A stretch of 64,000 nt of DNA from Clostridium aciditolerans (GCF_016316925.1 NZ_JAEEGB010000038.1:1-64000); one strand, 5' to 3'; numbered from the stretch's first letter, positions 35,136 through 43,489 are shown. Translations and numbers: made by a program. The notes: generated by a model from the sequence alone, not told the origin.

Positions 35136-36317
35136 TTGAAAAAAAAGGATTTTACATTGTTTTTAATTGCCGGTGCATTTATGGGGATTAGCCAAAGCAT
35201 TGATTCTTCAACTTTTAATAATTTTTTTAATGATGTTTTTCATGTTACTGTTACACAAAGAACTTTAATGGAGCTGCCAAGAGAGTTTCCAGGGATTATG
35301 GTAGTATTTGTTTTAGGAATGCTGTTATTCTTAGGGGATATAAGAATAGCCTTTGTAGCAAATATACTTTCTGCGTTGGGGATGCTTGCTATAGGTTGTT
35401 TATCAAAAAGTTTTGGGATAACTATGTTATGGGTCATTGTATACAGCATGGGGCAGCACCTTTTAATGCCAGTACAAAATAGTATAGGGATGAAGCTGGC
35501 AGAAGAAGGGGATGTAGGAAAGATACTTGGAAAGATAAATGGGCTTAATACTGCCGCTTTTCTTGTAACAAGTATTATAACTGCAATCGTACTAAGATAT
35601 GTAAAATTAGATTATAGAGTTGCCTTTTCAATAGGAGCAATAGCGTATATGGCTTCTGCAGTATTAATATTTAAAATGACACCCTATAAAAGCGAGAGTA
35701 AAATAAAGAAGCTGTTTATAAAAAAAGAATATAGCTTATTTTATTATCTTAGTATATTAAATGGTGCAAGAAAACAGATATTTATAACATTTGGTCCATG
35801 GGTACTTATTAAGATATTTAATCAAGGAGTTAGTACTTTTGCATTACTAGGGTTTTTTACTGCAGGTATTGGAATCTTCTTTAAACCCTATGTTGGTTAT
35901 CTTATTGATAGTATGGGAGAAAGGTTTGTACTAACAGCAGAGGCACTGCTGCTTATTTTAGTATGTACAGGTTATGCTTTCGCAAAAAGTATTCCGGGAA
36001 CTGGTTTACTCACGAATACTGCTTTATATATAACTTGCGCTTGTTTTGTAGTAGACCAGCTCCTTACGGCAGCTACCATGGCCAGAGCTACTTATTTGAA
36101 AAAAATTGCTGTAAATAGTGAAGATATATCACCTACCTTATCCATGGGAATCAGTATGGACCATGTAGTGTCAATGTTTATTCCATGGTTAGGAAGTTTA
36201 ATTTGGAATGCTTTTGGGTATGAGTATGTATTCATTGCCGGAGCATGTATAGCCATAATGAATTTCACATTAGCAATGAAAATTAAGATACCTATGCAAA
36301 AAAGCATATCAGTATAA
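35136..36317 (+). CDS. Major facilitator superfamily transporter
   Basis: A 393-residue protein with about eleven to twelve hydrophobic segments. It starts at a TTG eight bases after AGGGGGA. The region SMGQHLLMPVQNSIGMKLAEEGDVGKILGKINGLNTAAF looks like the conserved loop between helices 4 and 5 in MFS permeases. The middle loop around residue 190 is basic (KSESKIKKLFIKKEYS), as expected inside the cell. The substrate is unknown. The thioesterase gene follows 75 bases later and may be cotranscribed, as no terminator is seen between them. Confidence 0.8.
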   Translation: MKKKDFTLFLIAGAFMGISQSIDSSTFNNFFNDVFHVTVTQRTLMELPREFPGIMVVFVLGMLLFLGDIRIAFVANILSALGMLAIGCLSKSFGITMLWVIVYSMGQHLLMPVQNSIGMKLAEEGDVGKILGKINGLNTAAFLVTSIITAIVLRYVKLDYRVAFSIGAIAYMASAVLIFKMTPYKSESKIKKLFIKKEYSLFYYLSILNGARKQIFITFGPWVLIKIFNQGVSTFALLGFFTAGIGIFFKPYVGYLIDSMGERFVLTAEALLLILVCTGYAFAKSIPGTGLLTNTALYITCACFVVDQLLTAATMARATYLKKIAVNSEDISPTLSMGISMDHVVSMFIPWLGSLIWNAFGYEYVFIAGACIAIMNFTLAMKIKIPMQKSISV

Positions 36318-36392
36318 GAAGAGTTTATATAAGGAATTATTAATTTTATATTAAGTGTAATATTTTTTATAGTAAAAGGAGAAATGGGTGAA

Positions 36393-36833
36393 ATGAGATA
36401 TATAGAAAAAGCTTTAATCAGTATTGGAAAAGAGTATATGTTGACATCCCTTGAAGAAATAACAGCAAGTTGTTTTGAGTTAATGCAGCCAATTTTACTA
36501 GAATATGTGCCAAATGAAAAGCTTAAGATAAAGTTTCCTGTATTACAGATGTATTTAAATCCGGTGAAGTCCATGCAGGGAGGGTTTATTTCTGCAGCCT
36601 TTGATAACGCTTTTGGCATGTTATGTTTTCTTTCTACAGAAAATAAGGCAGTTTCATTAGATTTAAATACTAATTATCATAAACCGATTTATGAAAAAGA
36701 CCAGCTTGTGATTAATGTGTATTTAAAATATAAGGGAAATACTTTAATAAATATGTATGCTGAGGCTTTTAATAGCAATGATGAACTTGTCGCTACAGCT
36801 GATAGTAAAATGATGTTTATAAAAGATCAATAA
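36393..36833 (+). CDS. PaaI-type hotdog-fold thioesterase
   Basis: A 146-residue protein of the acyl-CoA thioesterase PaaI/YdiI-like group. It has the hotdog central helix with SMQGGFISAAFDNAFGMLCF (in this group GG-x-I-x(2)-x-D lines the active site) and a following strand VSLDLNTNYHKPI. ATG 36393 is preferred because it has GGAGA at a normal distance; ATG 36384 would leave only two bases. The substrate acyl group is unknown. It follows an MFS transporter gene and ends at a terminator. Confidence 0.8.
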   Translation: MRYIEKALISIGKEYMLTSLEEITASCFELMQPILLEYVPNEKLKIKFPVLQMYLNPVKSMQGGFISAAFDNAFGMLCFLSTENKAVSLDLNTNYHKPIYEKDQLVINVYLKYKGNTLINMYAEAFNSNDELVATADSKMMFIKDQ

Positions 36834-36843
36834 TCTCTATAAC

Positions 36844-36891
36844 AATAGCCTTAATTATATGACATTAGTGGTTCAGATAATTAAGGCTATT
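36844..36891 (+). terminator. Intrinsic terminator
   Basis: AATAGCCTTAATTAT pairs perfectly with ATAATTAAGGCTATT around an 18-base loop. Confidence 0.75.
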
Positions 36892-37063
36892 ATTATAACC
36901 AAAAAACATGCAATCTATTTGGTTTTGTAATAGAGTTAAAACTGGTTATTTGAAAATTTAATATAGAGGAATTATATATTTACTTATTAATTAAGTGATA
37001 GTAAACTCTATAGTTAGGGACCATAGAGCTTATAAAGACTAAGGATATTAGGAGGGAATAATC

Positions 37064-38446
37064 TTGAAAAAAAGTACTAAATTATTAGGTATACTTTTAA
37101 CTTTATCTCTTTCAGTGACAGTATTAGCTGCATGTGGAAGTAAGCAAGAAGTTAAAGAAGATGGAAAAGCTAAAACTATTACTGCTAAAGAGCTTAAAGA
37201 CAAAATTGGGAAAAGCGATTGGGTAGTAGTAGATACAAGAGAAAATGATGCATTTAATGGCTGGACACTAGATGGCGTAAAAAGAGGAGGACACATTAAA
37301 GGAGCAACAGATTTCTCAGCTGCTTGGTTAAAAGCAGATAATAAAGATAAGGACAAGCGTTTAGATGATGCCCTAAAGACTAAGGGAATATCAGCAGAAA
37401 AGAATGTAGTTCTTTATGATGCCAATGGAAAAGATGCTAAAGAAGTTGGAGATTATTTATCTAAAAAGGGATATAAAAATATATATACATATGACGTAAA
37501 AGAGTGGGCTAAAGATGAAAGTATGCCAATGGAAGCATATACAAACTATCAAATGTTAGTGCCAGCATCATGGGTAAAAGATTTAGTCGATGGCAAAAAA
37601 CCAGAAACTTATAAAGGTAAAGAATACAAGATTTTTGAAGTTTCCTGGGGAGATGAAACAAAGTCACCAGACTATTTAAAAGAAGGTCATATTAAGGGAG
37701 CAGTACATATCAATACTGATGAAGTTGAAGAAGGACCTCTTTGGAATCGTATTTCTGATGATAGACTTCAAAAATTTGCAGAAAGTAGTGGTATAACAAC
37801 AGATACTACAGTTGTATTATATGGAGCTGATTCAATGCCATCCTTCAGAGTTGCTGCAATACTAAAATATATGGGTGTAAAAGATGTTAGAGTATTAAAT
37901 GGCGGAACTGCAAAATGGAAAAATGCAGGTTATGAATTAGAAAAAACATCTAATAAGAAAACTGCTGTAGCTTCTTTTGGAGCAACAGTTCCTGCAAACA
38001 AAGGCTACATTGTTGATTTACCACAAGCTAAAGAAATAATAGCAGACAAGCAAGGGAGTAAATTAGTTGATATTAGAAGCTGGGATGAACATATTGGTAA
38101 GACATCAGGATATGACTATATAAAACCAAAGGGACGTCCAGCTGGTTCAGTATGGGGTCATGCAGGTACAGACAATTCAAATCTAGATGATTATAGAAAT
38201 GTAGACAATACAATGCGTAATCAAGATGAGATAATTGCTATGTGGAAAGAATGGGGTATTACTCCAGAGCAAAGATTATCTTTCTTCTGTGGAACAGGTT
38301 GGAGAGCAGCAGAGGTTTTAACTTATGCGGATGTTATGGGATTAAAAAACATATCACTTTATGATGGTGGTTGGAATGAATGGAGTGGAAACACTGGAAA
38401 CCCAGCAAATCCTATAGAAACAGGAGAACCTAAAAAACAACAATAG
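37064..38446 (+). CDS. Three-domain rhodanese-like sulfurtransferase lipoprotein
   Basis: A 460-residue lipoprotein: signal peptide LLGILLTLSLSVTVLAAC with the lipobox Cys. Three rhodanese-like domains follow, at roughly 40-150, 165-290 and 310-450. Only the third keeps the active-site cysteine, Cys409 in FFCGTGWRAAE. The first has YDANGKDA and the second YGADSMPS at the equivalent loop, both without Cys. This arrangement recalls E. coli YnjE. Function is probably sulfane-sulfur transfer or sensing at the outer membrane face. TTG start after AGGAGGGA. The 132-aa membrane protein follows 27 bases later and is likely in the same operon. Confidence 0.88.
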   Translation: MKKSTKLLGILLTLSLSVTVLAACGSKQEVKEDGKAKTITAKELKDKIGKSDWVVVDTRENDAFNGWTLDGVKRGGHIKGATDFSAAWLKADNKDKDKRLDDALKTKGISAEKNVVLYDANGKDAKEVGDYLSKKGYKNIYTYDVKEWAKDESMPMEAYTNYQMLVPASWVKDLVDGKKPETYKGKEYKIFEVSWGDETKSPDYLKEGHIKGAVHINTDEVEEGPLWNRISDDRLQKFAESSGITTDTTVVLYGADSMPSFRVAAILKYMGVKDVRVLNGGTAKWKNAGYELEKTSNKKTAVASFGATVPANKGYIVDLPQAKEIIADKQGSKLVDIRSWDEHIGKTSGYDYIKPKGRPAGSVWGHAGTDNSNLDDYRNVDNTMRNQDEIIAMWKEWGITPEQRLSFFCGTGWRAAEVLTYADVMGLKNISLYDGGWNEWSGNTGNPANPIETGEPKKQQ

Positions 38447-38473
38447 GAAACTAATACTAGAGGAATAAGTACA

Positions 38474-38872
38474 ATGAGAATAAAAAGTTTTTTAAAATGG
38501 TTAGGTACTATTATTCAAGCATGCTTAATAGCATTTTCTCTTATTATTTATTATCTATCTGATAAAAAGATGGGGTTAATGCGCTCTTTAACATATAAGA
38601 ATGATGTATATAATAAGTTATCTTTAAAAGTTTGGATAATTTATGGTTTACTCTTTATACTAGTACTATTTATCATTACTATGGTTAGAGCGTATAGAGA
38701 ATCAGTTAATTTTAAATGCTGTTTAGTGTATATAGTAGTTAACGCACTGTCTATTATTTTTACGGTTAAACTAAATACTGAAATAGTATTATCATATTAT
38801 GTTTTAGCTATATCTCTTTCGCTTTTGCTGTGTATACAGCTTATAAAACTTAATTTTCTTAAGATAAAGTGA
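38474..38872 (+). CDS. Small polytopic membrane protein (132 aa)
   Basis: A 132-residue protein with four likely membrane helices (~8-26, 51-71, 80-98, 103-124). It has no motif I can identify. The gene is 27 bases downstream of the rhodanese lipoprotein gene with only a modest ribosome site (AGAGGAATAAGTACA), so it may be translated at a lower rate. A family-C terminator follows immediately after the stop. Confidence 0.6.
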   Translation: MRIKSFLKWLGTIIQACLIAFSLIIYYLSDKKMGLMRSLTYKNDVYNKLSLKVWIIYGLLFILVLFIITMVRAYRESVNFKCCLVYIVVNALSIIFTVKLNTEIVLSYYVLAISLSLLLCIQLIKLNFLKIK

Positions 38873-38877
38873 AACTT

Positions 38878-38911
38878 ACTTCAGGTGGGGTTTTAGACCC
38901 CATCTGAAGTT
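38878..38911 (+). terminator. Terminator, repeat family C
   Basis: ACTTCAGGTGGGG pairs with CCCCATCTGAAGT around a short loop. Flanking TTAGTTGAAC matches the arms of the hairpin at 14173-14217 (AACTAA...). Confidence 0.75.
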
Positions 38912-38936
38912 TAGTTGAACGAATCCAGGGATGTAG

Positions 38937-39031
38937 CCGCTCTAATACTCCCACCTTGAGAAAAGCAGAGAGCCCAAATCTCCGATTTGGTGCGAATCGC
39001 TTTCACAGAGTGCGAGGGAGTATTAGAGCGG
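38937..39031. repeat. Palindromic element with family-D core (95 bp)
   Basis: Perfect 16-bp ends, CCGCTCTAATACTCCC and its complement. Inside lies the ~39-nt core at 38965-39003 (GCAGAGAGCC, CCAAATC/GATTTGG hairpin, GTGCGAATCGCTT). The same core is found in the family-A copy at 39776-40026 and, inverted, at 14369-14460. Confidence 0.75.
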
Positions 39032-39066
39032 GTAGTCATCGGATAAAAAAATAGACGGAATTTAAG

Positions 39067-39112
39067 TGCACCCCAAATGTTAGATACATATAATATTTGG
39101 AGGTGCATTTTT
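39067..39112 (+). terminator. Hairpin with T run, possibly the fused ends of an insertion element
   Basis: TGCACCCCAAAT and ATTTGGAGGTGCA pair (one bulge) and are followed by TTTTT. The AAGTGCACCCCAAATGTTAGA end is similar in style to IS3-group terminal repeats, so this may be an internally deleted insertion sequence. No transposase is present. Confidence 0.5.
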
Positions 39113-39120
39113 GTCCATGT

Positions 39121-39150
39121 TTGAATAATATAAATGGAAAATTCTATAAT
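39121..39150 (+). promoter_or_regulatory. Promoter of the FmdE-like gene
   Basis: TTGAAT and TATAAT are separated by 18 bases, ~68 bases before the ATG. Confidence 0.5.
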
Positions 39151-39217
39151 TTATAAATTATTTTAGTTATAATATTTAGTAGATAATCTAATTAATTGAA
39201 TTTGAGGGGGTATAAAA

Positions 39218-39745
39218 ATGAATAATGAATTATGGAAAAAATGCGTAGATTTTCATGGACATGAATGTCCTGGACTAGCTATAGGCTACAAGGTAAGTGA
39301 AGCAGTGAAAGAAAAGATGGGATTGAGCTTTTCAAAGGATGAAGAAATAGTATGTGTAGTTGAGAATGATGCTTGTTGTGTAGATGCGGTGCAGGTTTTG
39401 ACAGGCTGCTCTATAGGAAAGGGAAACTTGATACATAAAGATTCAGGAAAAATGGTCTTTACATTTTTTAATAGAAAGAATGGCGATGGTATTAGGATTG
39501 TTCTTAAATCTCGAAAGAAAGGCGAAGACAGACAAAAGGAAATAGAGCGCATACTGAATGCTCCTTATGACGAATTATTTGAATTTAAAAAGCCTAATTT
39601 TCAGCTTCCTGAAAAAGCACGAATATTTACCAGTGTAGTTTGCGAAGAATGCGGAGAATCTGCAGCAGAACACAAAATAAGACTTATGAATGGGAAAAAG
39701 GTTTGTATTGATTGTTTTACAGACTATACAAGGCATATTTACTAA
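39218..39745 (+). CDS. FmdE-family protein with C-terminal zinc ribbon
   Basis: A 175-residue protein. The N-terminal FmdE domain has FHGHECPGLAIGYKVSE and ENDACCVDAVQVLTGCSIGKGN, with its conserved His and Cys residues. The C-terminal ~40 residues form a zinc ribbon (VVCEECGESAAEH...KVCIDC). FmdE was named after formylmethanofuran dehydrogenase subunit E, but bacterial members occur without that enzyme and often near molybdenum/tungsten cofactor functions. No such gene is nearby, so the role is open. GAGGGGG ribosome site. A family-A palindrome follows 31 bases after the stop. Confidence 0.85.
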   Translation: MNNELWKKCVDFHGHECPGLAIGYKVSEAVKEKMGLSFSKDEEIVCVVENDACCVDAVQVLTGCSIGKGNLIHKDSGKMVFTFFNRKNGDGIRIVLKSRKKGEDRQKEIERILNAPYDELFEFKKPNFQLPEKARIFTSVVCEECGESAAEHKIRLMNGKKVCIDCFTDYTRHIY

Positions 39746-39775
39746 GTTTAAGATATCTCCATAGGAAAAAAGTCC

Positions 39776-40026
39776 GAAAGTCAACTTATACAACCGGATA
39801 TGTTTCCAAGCTTCAGCACGTTAAGCAGAGAGCCAAAATCTATGATTTTGTGCGAGTCGCTTACTCCTCTGACGTAAGGAAGAGGAGTTTCATATAACAT
39901 TAAGCCGCTGTGCTCAAACAACTCTAAAGTTCTAAGGTTCTCTTAAAACCCTTTACTAAGACTGGCACAAAGTTTTTAAATCTACTTCAGCTTTGGAAAC
40001 ATATCCCTCTGCATAAGTTAACTTTC
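39776..40026. repeat. Palindromic element family A, copy 2 (251 bp)
   Basis: Ends GAAAGTCAACTTATAC and GCATAAGTTAACTTTC are complementary with two mismatches. It shares ATATGTTTCCAAGCTTCAG and most of the right arm with the copy at 9213. The left arm contains a family-D core (39825-39863), apparently in place of copy-1 sequence. Confidence 0.85.
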
Positions 40027-40039
40027 TAGCTAGTTTCTT

Positions 40040-40164
40040 TATAGATATCTAACTCTGATATATGACTTAACTAAGGTATTTATAGGGGTACATCTGACAG
40101 TACATAAGAGGTACCACTATGAATACTGCTAATAAGTCAAACACCGAGGTTGAATATCCATATA
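40040..40164. repeat. Palindromic element family B, copy 2 (125 bp)
   Basis: TATAGATATCTAAC and GTTGAATATCCATATA form the ends; GGTATTTATAGGGGTAC pairs with GTACCACTATGAATAC inside. It begins 13 bases after a family-A copy and ends next to the folE stop codon. Confidence 0.8.
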
Positions 40165-40165
40165 T

Positions 40166-40759
40166 TTATTTATAAAGCATCATCAGCTTATTATTTAGCA
40201 TTGGGTCAATATTAAATCTTCCTCTTAGTGTAACTGATACTGTTTTAGTACCAGGCTTTTTTACACCTCTGGTAGTCATACATCCGTGCTCGCCTTCTAT
40301 AATAACAGCTACATCATCTGAATCGGTTATTTTTTCAATAATTTCAGCTATGTCTGTACCTATTCTTTCTTGTAATTGGAGTCTTCGTCCTACCATTTCA
40401 GCTATTCTAGCGATTTTACTTAACCCAATCACTTTTTTATTAGGTATATATGCTACTGCGACCTTCATGTTATACATTAATGCTAGGTGATGCTCACAAT
40501 GGCTGAATATTTCTATATCTTTCATCATAACTATGTCATTAGTATCAGTTCTTTCTTTAAAAGATAAATCATCTTCAAAGGTTTTGTTAAACATTTCCGC
40601 AATTTCATCATTGGTATAGAGCATTCCTTCAAATATTTCTTCATACATTTTAGCTACACGTTTAGGAGTATCCTTAAGACCTTCTCTGTTAGGATCTGCG
40701 CCTAATGCTATAAAAATACCCCTAATATGCTCCTCGATTGCATTTGTATCGATTGGCAT
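40166..40759 (-). CDS. folE: GTP cyclohydrolase I
   Basis: A 197-residue enzyme converting GTP to 7,8-dihydroneopterin triphosphate, the first step for both folate and queuosine/preQ1. The zinc and catalytic motifs are present: [42 protein letters not shown] and [13 protein letters not shown] prefer ATG 40759 with GAGAGG upstream; GTG 40771 would overlap queE but lies too close to that site. It is the third gene of an operon under the preQ1 riboswitch, which points to queuosine synthesis as its regulated role. Confidence 0.95.
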   Translation of the reverse strand: MPIDTNAIEEHIRGIFIALGADPNREGLKDTPKRVAKMYEEIFEGMLYTNDEIAEMFNKTFEDDLSFKERTDTNDIVMMKDIEIFSHCEHHLALMYNMKVAVAYIPNKKVIGLSKIARIAEMVGRRLQLQERIGTDIAEIIEKITDSDDVAVIIEGEHGCMTTRGVKKPGTKTVSVTLRGRFNIDPMLNNKLMMLYK

Positions 40760-40763
40760 TACA

Positions 40764-41429
40764 TTACACACCTCTCTTGTCTGGGGCCCATATAACTTTA
40801 TGAAGCTGCATTTGCAAGTTTACCCCATTCATTTTATTGTCTTTCATAAATTCTACAATTTCGCTCATATCAATTTTTCCGTATACTGGACTAATATATA
40901 CATTAGTTTTATCTACAAGTTTATATTTATCTATTATATTTTTGGCTCTTTGCAAATCTTCAATACTGCCAGATACAAATTTAACTGTATCCTTGGAAGT
41001 TAAGTATTTGAAGTTATCTAATATCATTTTATCCTCCATTCCACTTGAAGGAAGCTTATAGTCCATAGTAAAGGCTGGTGGATTTTCTATATCAAAAAAC
41101 TTACTTAATAGCACACTGCCATTAGTCTCTATTTCAATATTAAGTGTCTCATCGCTGCAGAGTTTATTTAATAATTCTATTATGTCTTTCTGAAGAAGAG
41201 GCTCACCTCCAGTTAGAGTTATGTTTATAATCTCAGTAGATTTTATATATTCATATATAGCATCACTAGTCATTAATTCATAGGTCACGCCATCTTTATT
41301 TGCCCATTCTGTATCGCAGTAGCTGCATTTTAGGTTACAGCCTGCAAATCTTATAAATACTGCTAATTGACCGGATAAAGAACCCTCGCCATTTATACTT
41401 ATAAATTTTTCAACTACTTTAAAACTCAT
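40764..41429 (-). CDS. queE: 7-carboxy-7-deazaguanine synthase (radical SAM)
   Basis: A 221-residue radical-SAM enzyme converting 6-carboxytetrahydropterin into 7-carboxy-7-deazaguanine. The 4Fe-4S motif is Cys31-x3-Cys35-x2-Cys38 ([13 protein letters not shown]). LTGGEPLLQ is the SAM-binding GGE motif, and INGEGSLSG near residue 13 is typical of QueE. The start at 41429 has AGAGG upstream and overlaps the queD stop by 11 bases, indicating coupled translation. An in-frame extension upstream reads inside queD and is not needed. Confidence 0.95.
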   Translation of the reverse strand: MSFKVVEKFISINGEGSLSGQLAVFIRFAGCNLKCSYCDTEWANKDGVTYELMTSDAIYEYIKSTEIINITLTGGEPLLQKDIIELLNKLCSDETLNIEIETNGSVLLSKFFDIENPPAFTMDYKLPSSGMEDKMILDNFKYLTSKDTVKFVSGSIEDLQRAKNIIDKYKLVDKTNVYISPVYGKIDMSEIVEFMKDNKMNGVNLQMQLHKVIWAPDKRGV

Positions 41430-41862
41430 TGGAATTCCTCTCGCTTTCTTCATATATAGCACTATTAGTAGGAGTTTCGTAAACAGTAGATCTTTTTACA
41501 TTATAGCCTTTATTCTTTATTTCCTTGAAGAAAAAAGCAGCAAAATTTTCTGCTGTAGGTCTAAAGTTAACTGTTATTACTTTAAATCCATCTTGAAGTA
41601 TGCAATGTAATGTTTCTTGTCGCATAGTTCCTTCTTGTATAATTAATGCATGATCATAATAATCTATCATATCTTTAACATCTTTTTTCAGGTCACTAAA
41701 ATCCACTACCATACCGTCAAGTTGACCACCTTTTATTAATGTTTCAGATTGTACCTCAATTTCCACTCGCCATCTATGTCCGTGGATATTTCCACACTTA
41801 CCTACATATTGAGCGAGAAAATGAGCACTATCAAAACTATGTTCTGTTTTTAAAATATACAT
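41419..41862 (-). CDS. queD: 6-carboxy-5,6,7,8-tetrahydropterin synthase
   Basis: A 147-residue enzyme converting dihydroneopterin triphosphate to 6-carboxytetrahydropterin. Zinc ligands His14, His27 and His29 are in FDSAHFL and GNIHGHRW, with catalytic Cys23 in VGKCGN. YDHALI carries the second catalytic His. AGGAGG precedes the ATG. It is first in queD-queE-folE. queC, queF and tgt are not in the window, so the later steps are encoded elsewhere or preQ1 is partly imported. Confidence 0.95.
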   Translation of the reverse strand: MYILKTEHSFDSAHFLAQYVGKCGNIHGHRWRVEIEVQSETLIKGGQLDGMVVDFSDLKKDVKDMIDYYDHALIIQEGTMRQETLHCILQDGFKVITVNFRPTAENFAAFFFKEIKNKGYNVKRSTVYETPTNSAIYEESERNSNEF

Positions 41863-41880
41863 GTAAATTCCTCCTAAAAT

Positions 41881-41903
41881 AAAAAAGGGCAGAAACTGCC
41901 CTT
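41881..41903 (-). terminator. Leader terminator 2 of queD operon
   Basis: On the minus strand AAGGGCAG-TTT-CTGCCCTT is followed by T residues and lies directly before the queD AGGAGG. Confidence 0.8.
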
Positions 41904-41907
41904 AAAC

Positions 41908-41930
41908 AAAAAACTACCTAAGCCGGTAGT
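41908..41930 (-). terminator. Leader terminator 1 of queD operon
   Basis: On the minus strand ACTACC and GGTAGT pair around GGCTTA and are followed by six T residues. It starts six bases after the aptamer end. Confidence 0.75.
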
Positions 41931-41935
41931 TACGT

Positions 41936-41973
41936 CCTAGTTTTGTTTATAGACAGGATGGTTACGAACTGTC
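41936..41973 (-). promoter_or_regulatory. preQ1-I riboswitch aptamer
   Basis: On the minus strand GACAG ... CTGTC form P1; the loop is TTCGTAACCATC and the A-rich tail TATAAACAAAACTAGG supplies the pseudoknot strand. This matches the class I preQ1 pattern. It precedes the preQ1/queuosine genes queD-queE-folE and two hairpins with T runs, so ligand binding should cause premature termination. Confidence 0.9.
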
Positions 41974-41997
41974 TTTTGTATGCTTTTGTACTCATAT

Positions 41998-42026
41998 ATT
42001 TTAATATATGTTAAGAAGTAAGTCAA
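41998..42026 (-). promoter_or_regulatory. Promoter of the queD operon
   Basis: On the minus strand TTGACT and TAAAAT are 17 bases apart, placing the transcript start near 41991, ~18 bases before the aptamer. Confidence 0.65.
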
Positions 42027-42143
42027 ATCAATGTTTCTGGAAATTGGAACCAGGTCTACAGAGGAATTATTTAAGTTTTATATTTGCATAAACTATCTTC
42101 TTTGGAATTTAATAAATATAGAATAGTACTAGAATTTTCTGTT

Positions 42144-42803
42144 TTAGTTTTCTATGTTATCTATCTTCGGTGAAGATGCAAATAATTTTGGTGTTTGATA
42201 AATAAATATATAAATTATTGTAGCAAGAATAACCCCTCCAACAACATCTATAATTGAATGCTGTTTTATAAATACTGTGGAAGCGCATATTGATAGTGCC
42301 GCCACAAATGATAAGCTTTTAAGTAATGTTTTATCCTTTAATTCATAACAATTAATTAGTGAAATATGAACTCCAATGGCATTGCAAACATGAATGCTTG
42401 GAAATACATTATTTGTGCCATCATGATCATAAATAAAATTAACTAGCCAAGAAAAAACATCATTACCTGGTACACTTGGTCTGGGAAATTGAGCGTTTGG
42501 ATATAGTATAAATATTATAAAGGAAATAGTCATGCCTAACGAAAGAAAAAGCTCCATTCTGTAAAAGGCTCTTTTTGATGCAAACCCAAGATATAGAAAT
42601 CCAATAGCCATATATGCAAACCAAAAGTAATAGGCTAAAACAAACTCTTTCACAAAAGGTATTTGAGAATCAAGATAAAAATACATAATATGCTCAGGAA
42701 TTATAGTTTTTTTTAGATAAGCAAACCATAAGGTTAAAAATAGGAATATAGTTAAGGACAAAAAGTGTTTATATTTTTTATAAGTATTTTTTATTAATAG
42801 CAT
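42144..42803 (-). CDS. PAP2-family membrane phosphatase
   Basis: A 219-residue membrane protein with about six hydrophobic segments. PAP2 signature parts are YPNAQFPRPSV (motif 1 region), VFPSIHVCNA (motif 2 with His) and STVFIKQHSIIDVVGG (motif 3, His and Asp). Such enzymes dephosphorylate lipid phosphates, for example undecaprenyl pyrophosphate or phosphatidate. Start at ATG 42803 behind ACGAGGA. Motif 1 lacks the classical leading lysine spacing, so it may belong to the inositol-phosphorylceramide-synthase-like branch. The substrate is not assignable. Confidence 0.8.
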   Translation of the reverse strand: MLLIKNTYKKYKHFLSLTIFLFLTLWFAYLKKTIIPEHIMYFYLDSQIPFVKEFVLAYYFWFAYMAIGFLYLGFASKRAFYRMELFLSLGMTISFIIFILYPNAQFPRPSVPGNDVFSWLVNFIYDHDGTNNVFPSIHVCNAIGVHISLINCYELKDKTLLKSLSFVAALSICASTVFIKQHSIIDVVGGVILATIIYIFIYQTPKLFASSPKIDNIEN

Positions 42804-42976
42804 TATTTTCCTCGTTTCTACCATAAACATTTTTTAAAATATTTTTACTGCACCATAATTATTATATACCTTTTAAGTTTTTATTATAATTTTTGACAGA
42901 AAGATTGTATGGTATTCACCAACATGAATAGCATAAGTTTATTTTGGATAGCTTAACATTAAAAGAGGTGAAAGCT

Positions 42977-43165
42977 ATGAGTGAAAAAATAAGAGACTTA
43001 GACAATTTCGAAAATGCTTTTCAAAATGCTGTTGCACAAGCAGCTAATATTGGAGTGTTCAATTTTGCAACAACAACAGTAACGGATTTTACTCAGATTA
43101 ATCCAAATGGAGTAGAATTAAATAATAATCTTGCTGAGAAAAGAGAATCAATAGAAAATAAATAA
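42977..43165 (+). CDS. Small hypothetical protein (62 aa)
   Basis: A 62-residue acidic, Asn-rich soluble peptide (MSEKIRDLDNFENAFQNAVAQAANIGVFNFATTTVT...). ATG 42977 has a good AGAGGTGA site. It has its own terminator, which supports a real gene. No signal peptide, cysteine or membrane segment. I recognise no family. Confidence 0.6.
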   Translation: MSEKIRDLDNFENAFQNAVAQAANIGVFNFATTTVTDFTQINPNGVELNNNLAEKRESIENK

Positions 43166-43184
43166 GAGTAAATATAAAGTATAA

Positions 43185-43207
43185 AAGGCAGTGATGCCTT
43201 TTTTTAT
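43185..43207 (+). terminator. Intrinsic terminator
   Basis: AAGGCA-GTGA-TGCCTT followed by a run of T residues. Confidence 0.85.
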
Positions 43208-43230
43208 TTGCATAATTTAAGATATTAAGC

Positions 43231-43353
43231 TATAGATATACAACTTGGGTGCTTGGATTATTAGAGGTATTTATAGAAGTACATCTTCTGTACTGTCAGA
43301 TGTACCTCTATGAATACATTAGTTAAGTCAATTAGGGAAATTGGATATATATA
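43231..43353. repeat. Palindromic element family B, copy 3 (123 bp)
   Basis: TATAGATATACAACTT and AAATTGGATATATATA form the ends. TGGATTATTAGAGGTATT, AGAAGTACATCT and AGATGTACCTCTATGAAT pair inside. It matches copies at 17753 and 40040. Confidence 0.8.
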
Positions 43354-43460
43354 CCTTGGGAAATTGAGCAAAATATTAGATATATTTAGATATTGGGAGA
43401 TTAAGCTTAGTAATAATAGATAAATAGTCGAAAACAAGTGGAAATGAGTTTAAACTAATA

Positions 43461-43489
43461 TTGTTAAATAGTATATATAACTATATAAT
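43461..43489 (+). promoter_or_regulatory. Promoter of the pspA-like gene
   Basis: TTGTTA and a perfect TATAAT are 17 bases apart, ~62 bases before the ATG. Confidence 0.6.

Noticed and set aside
36092-36619. Antisense frame spanning the MFS and thioesterase genes
   Set aside because: It overlaps two real genes on the other strand and has no start signal or recognisable domain.
37020-37063. SAM or T-box type leader before the rhodanese gene
   Set aside because: CTCTAT/ATAGAG forms only a short hairpin and no conserved aptamer sequence is present.
9213-40164. CRISPR array
   Set aside because: The repeats are inverted, dispersed and of several families; no regularly spaced direct repeats and no cas genes are seen.
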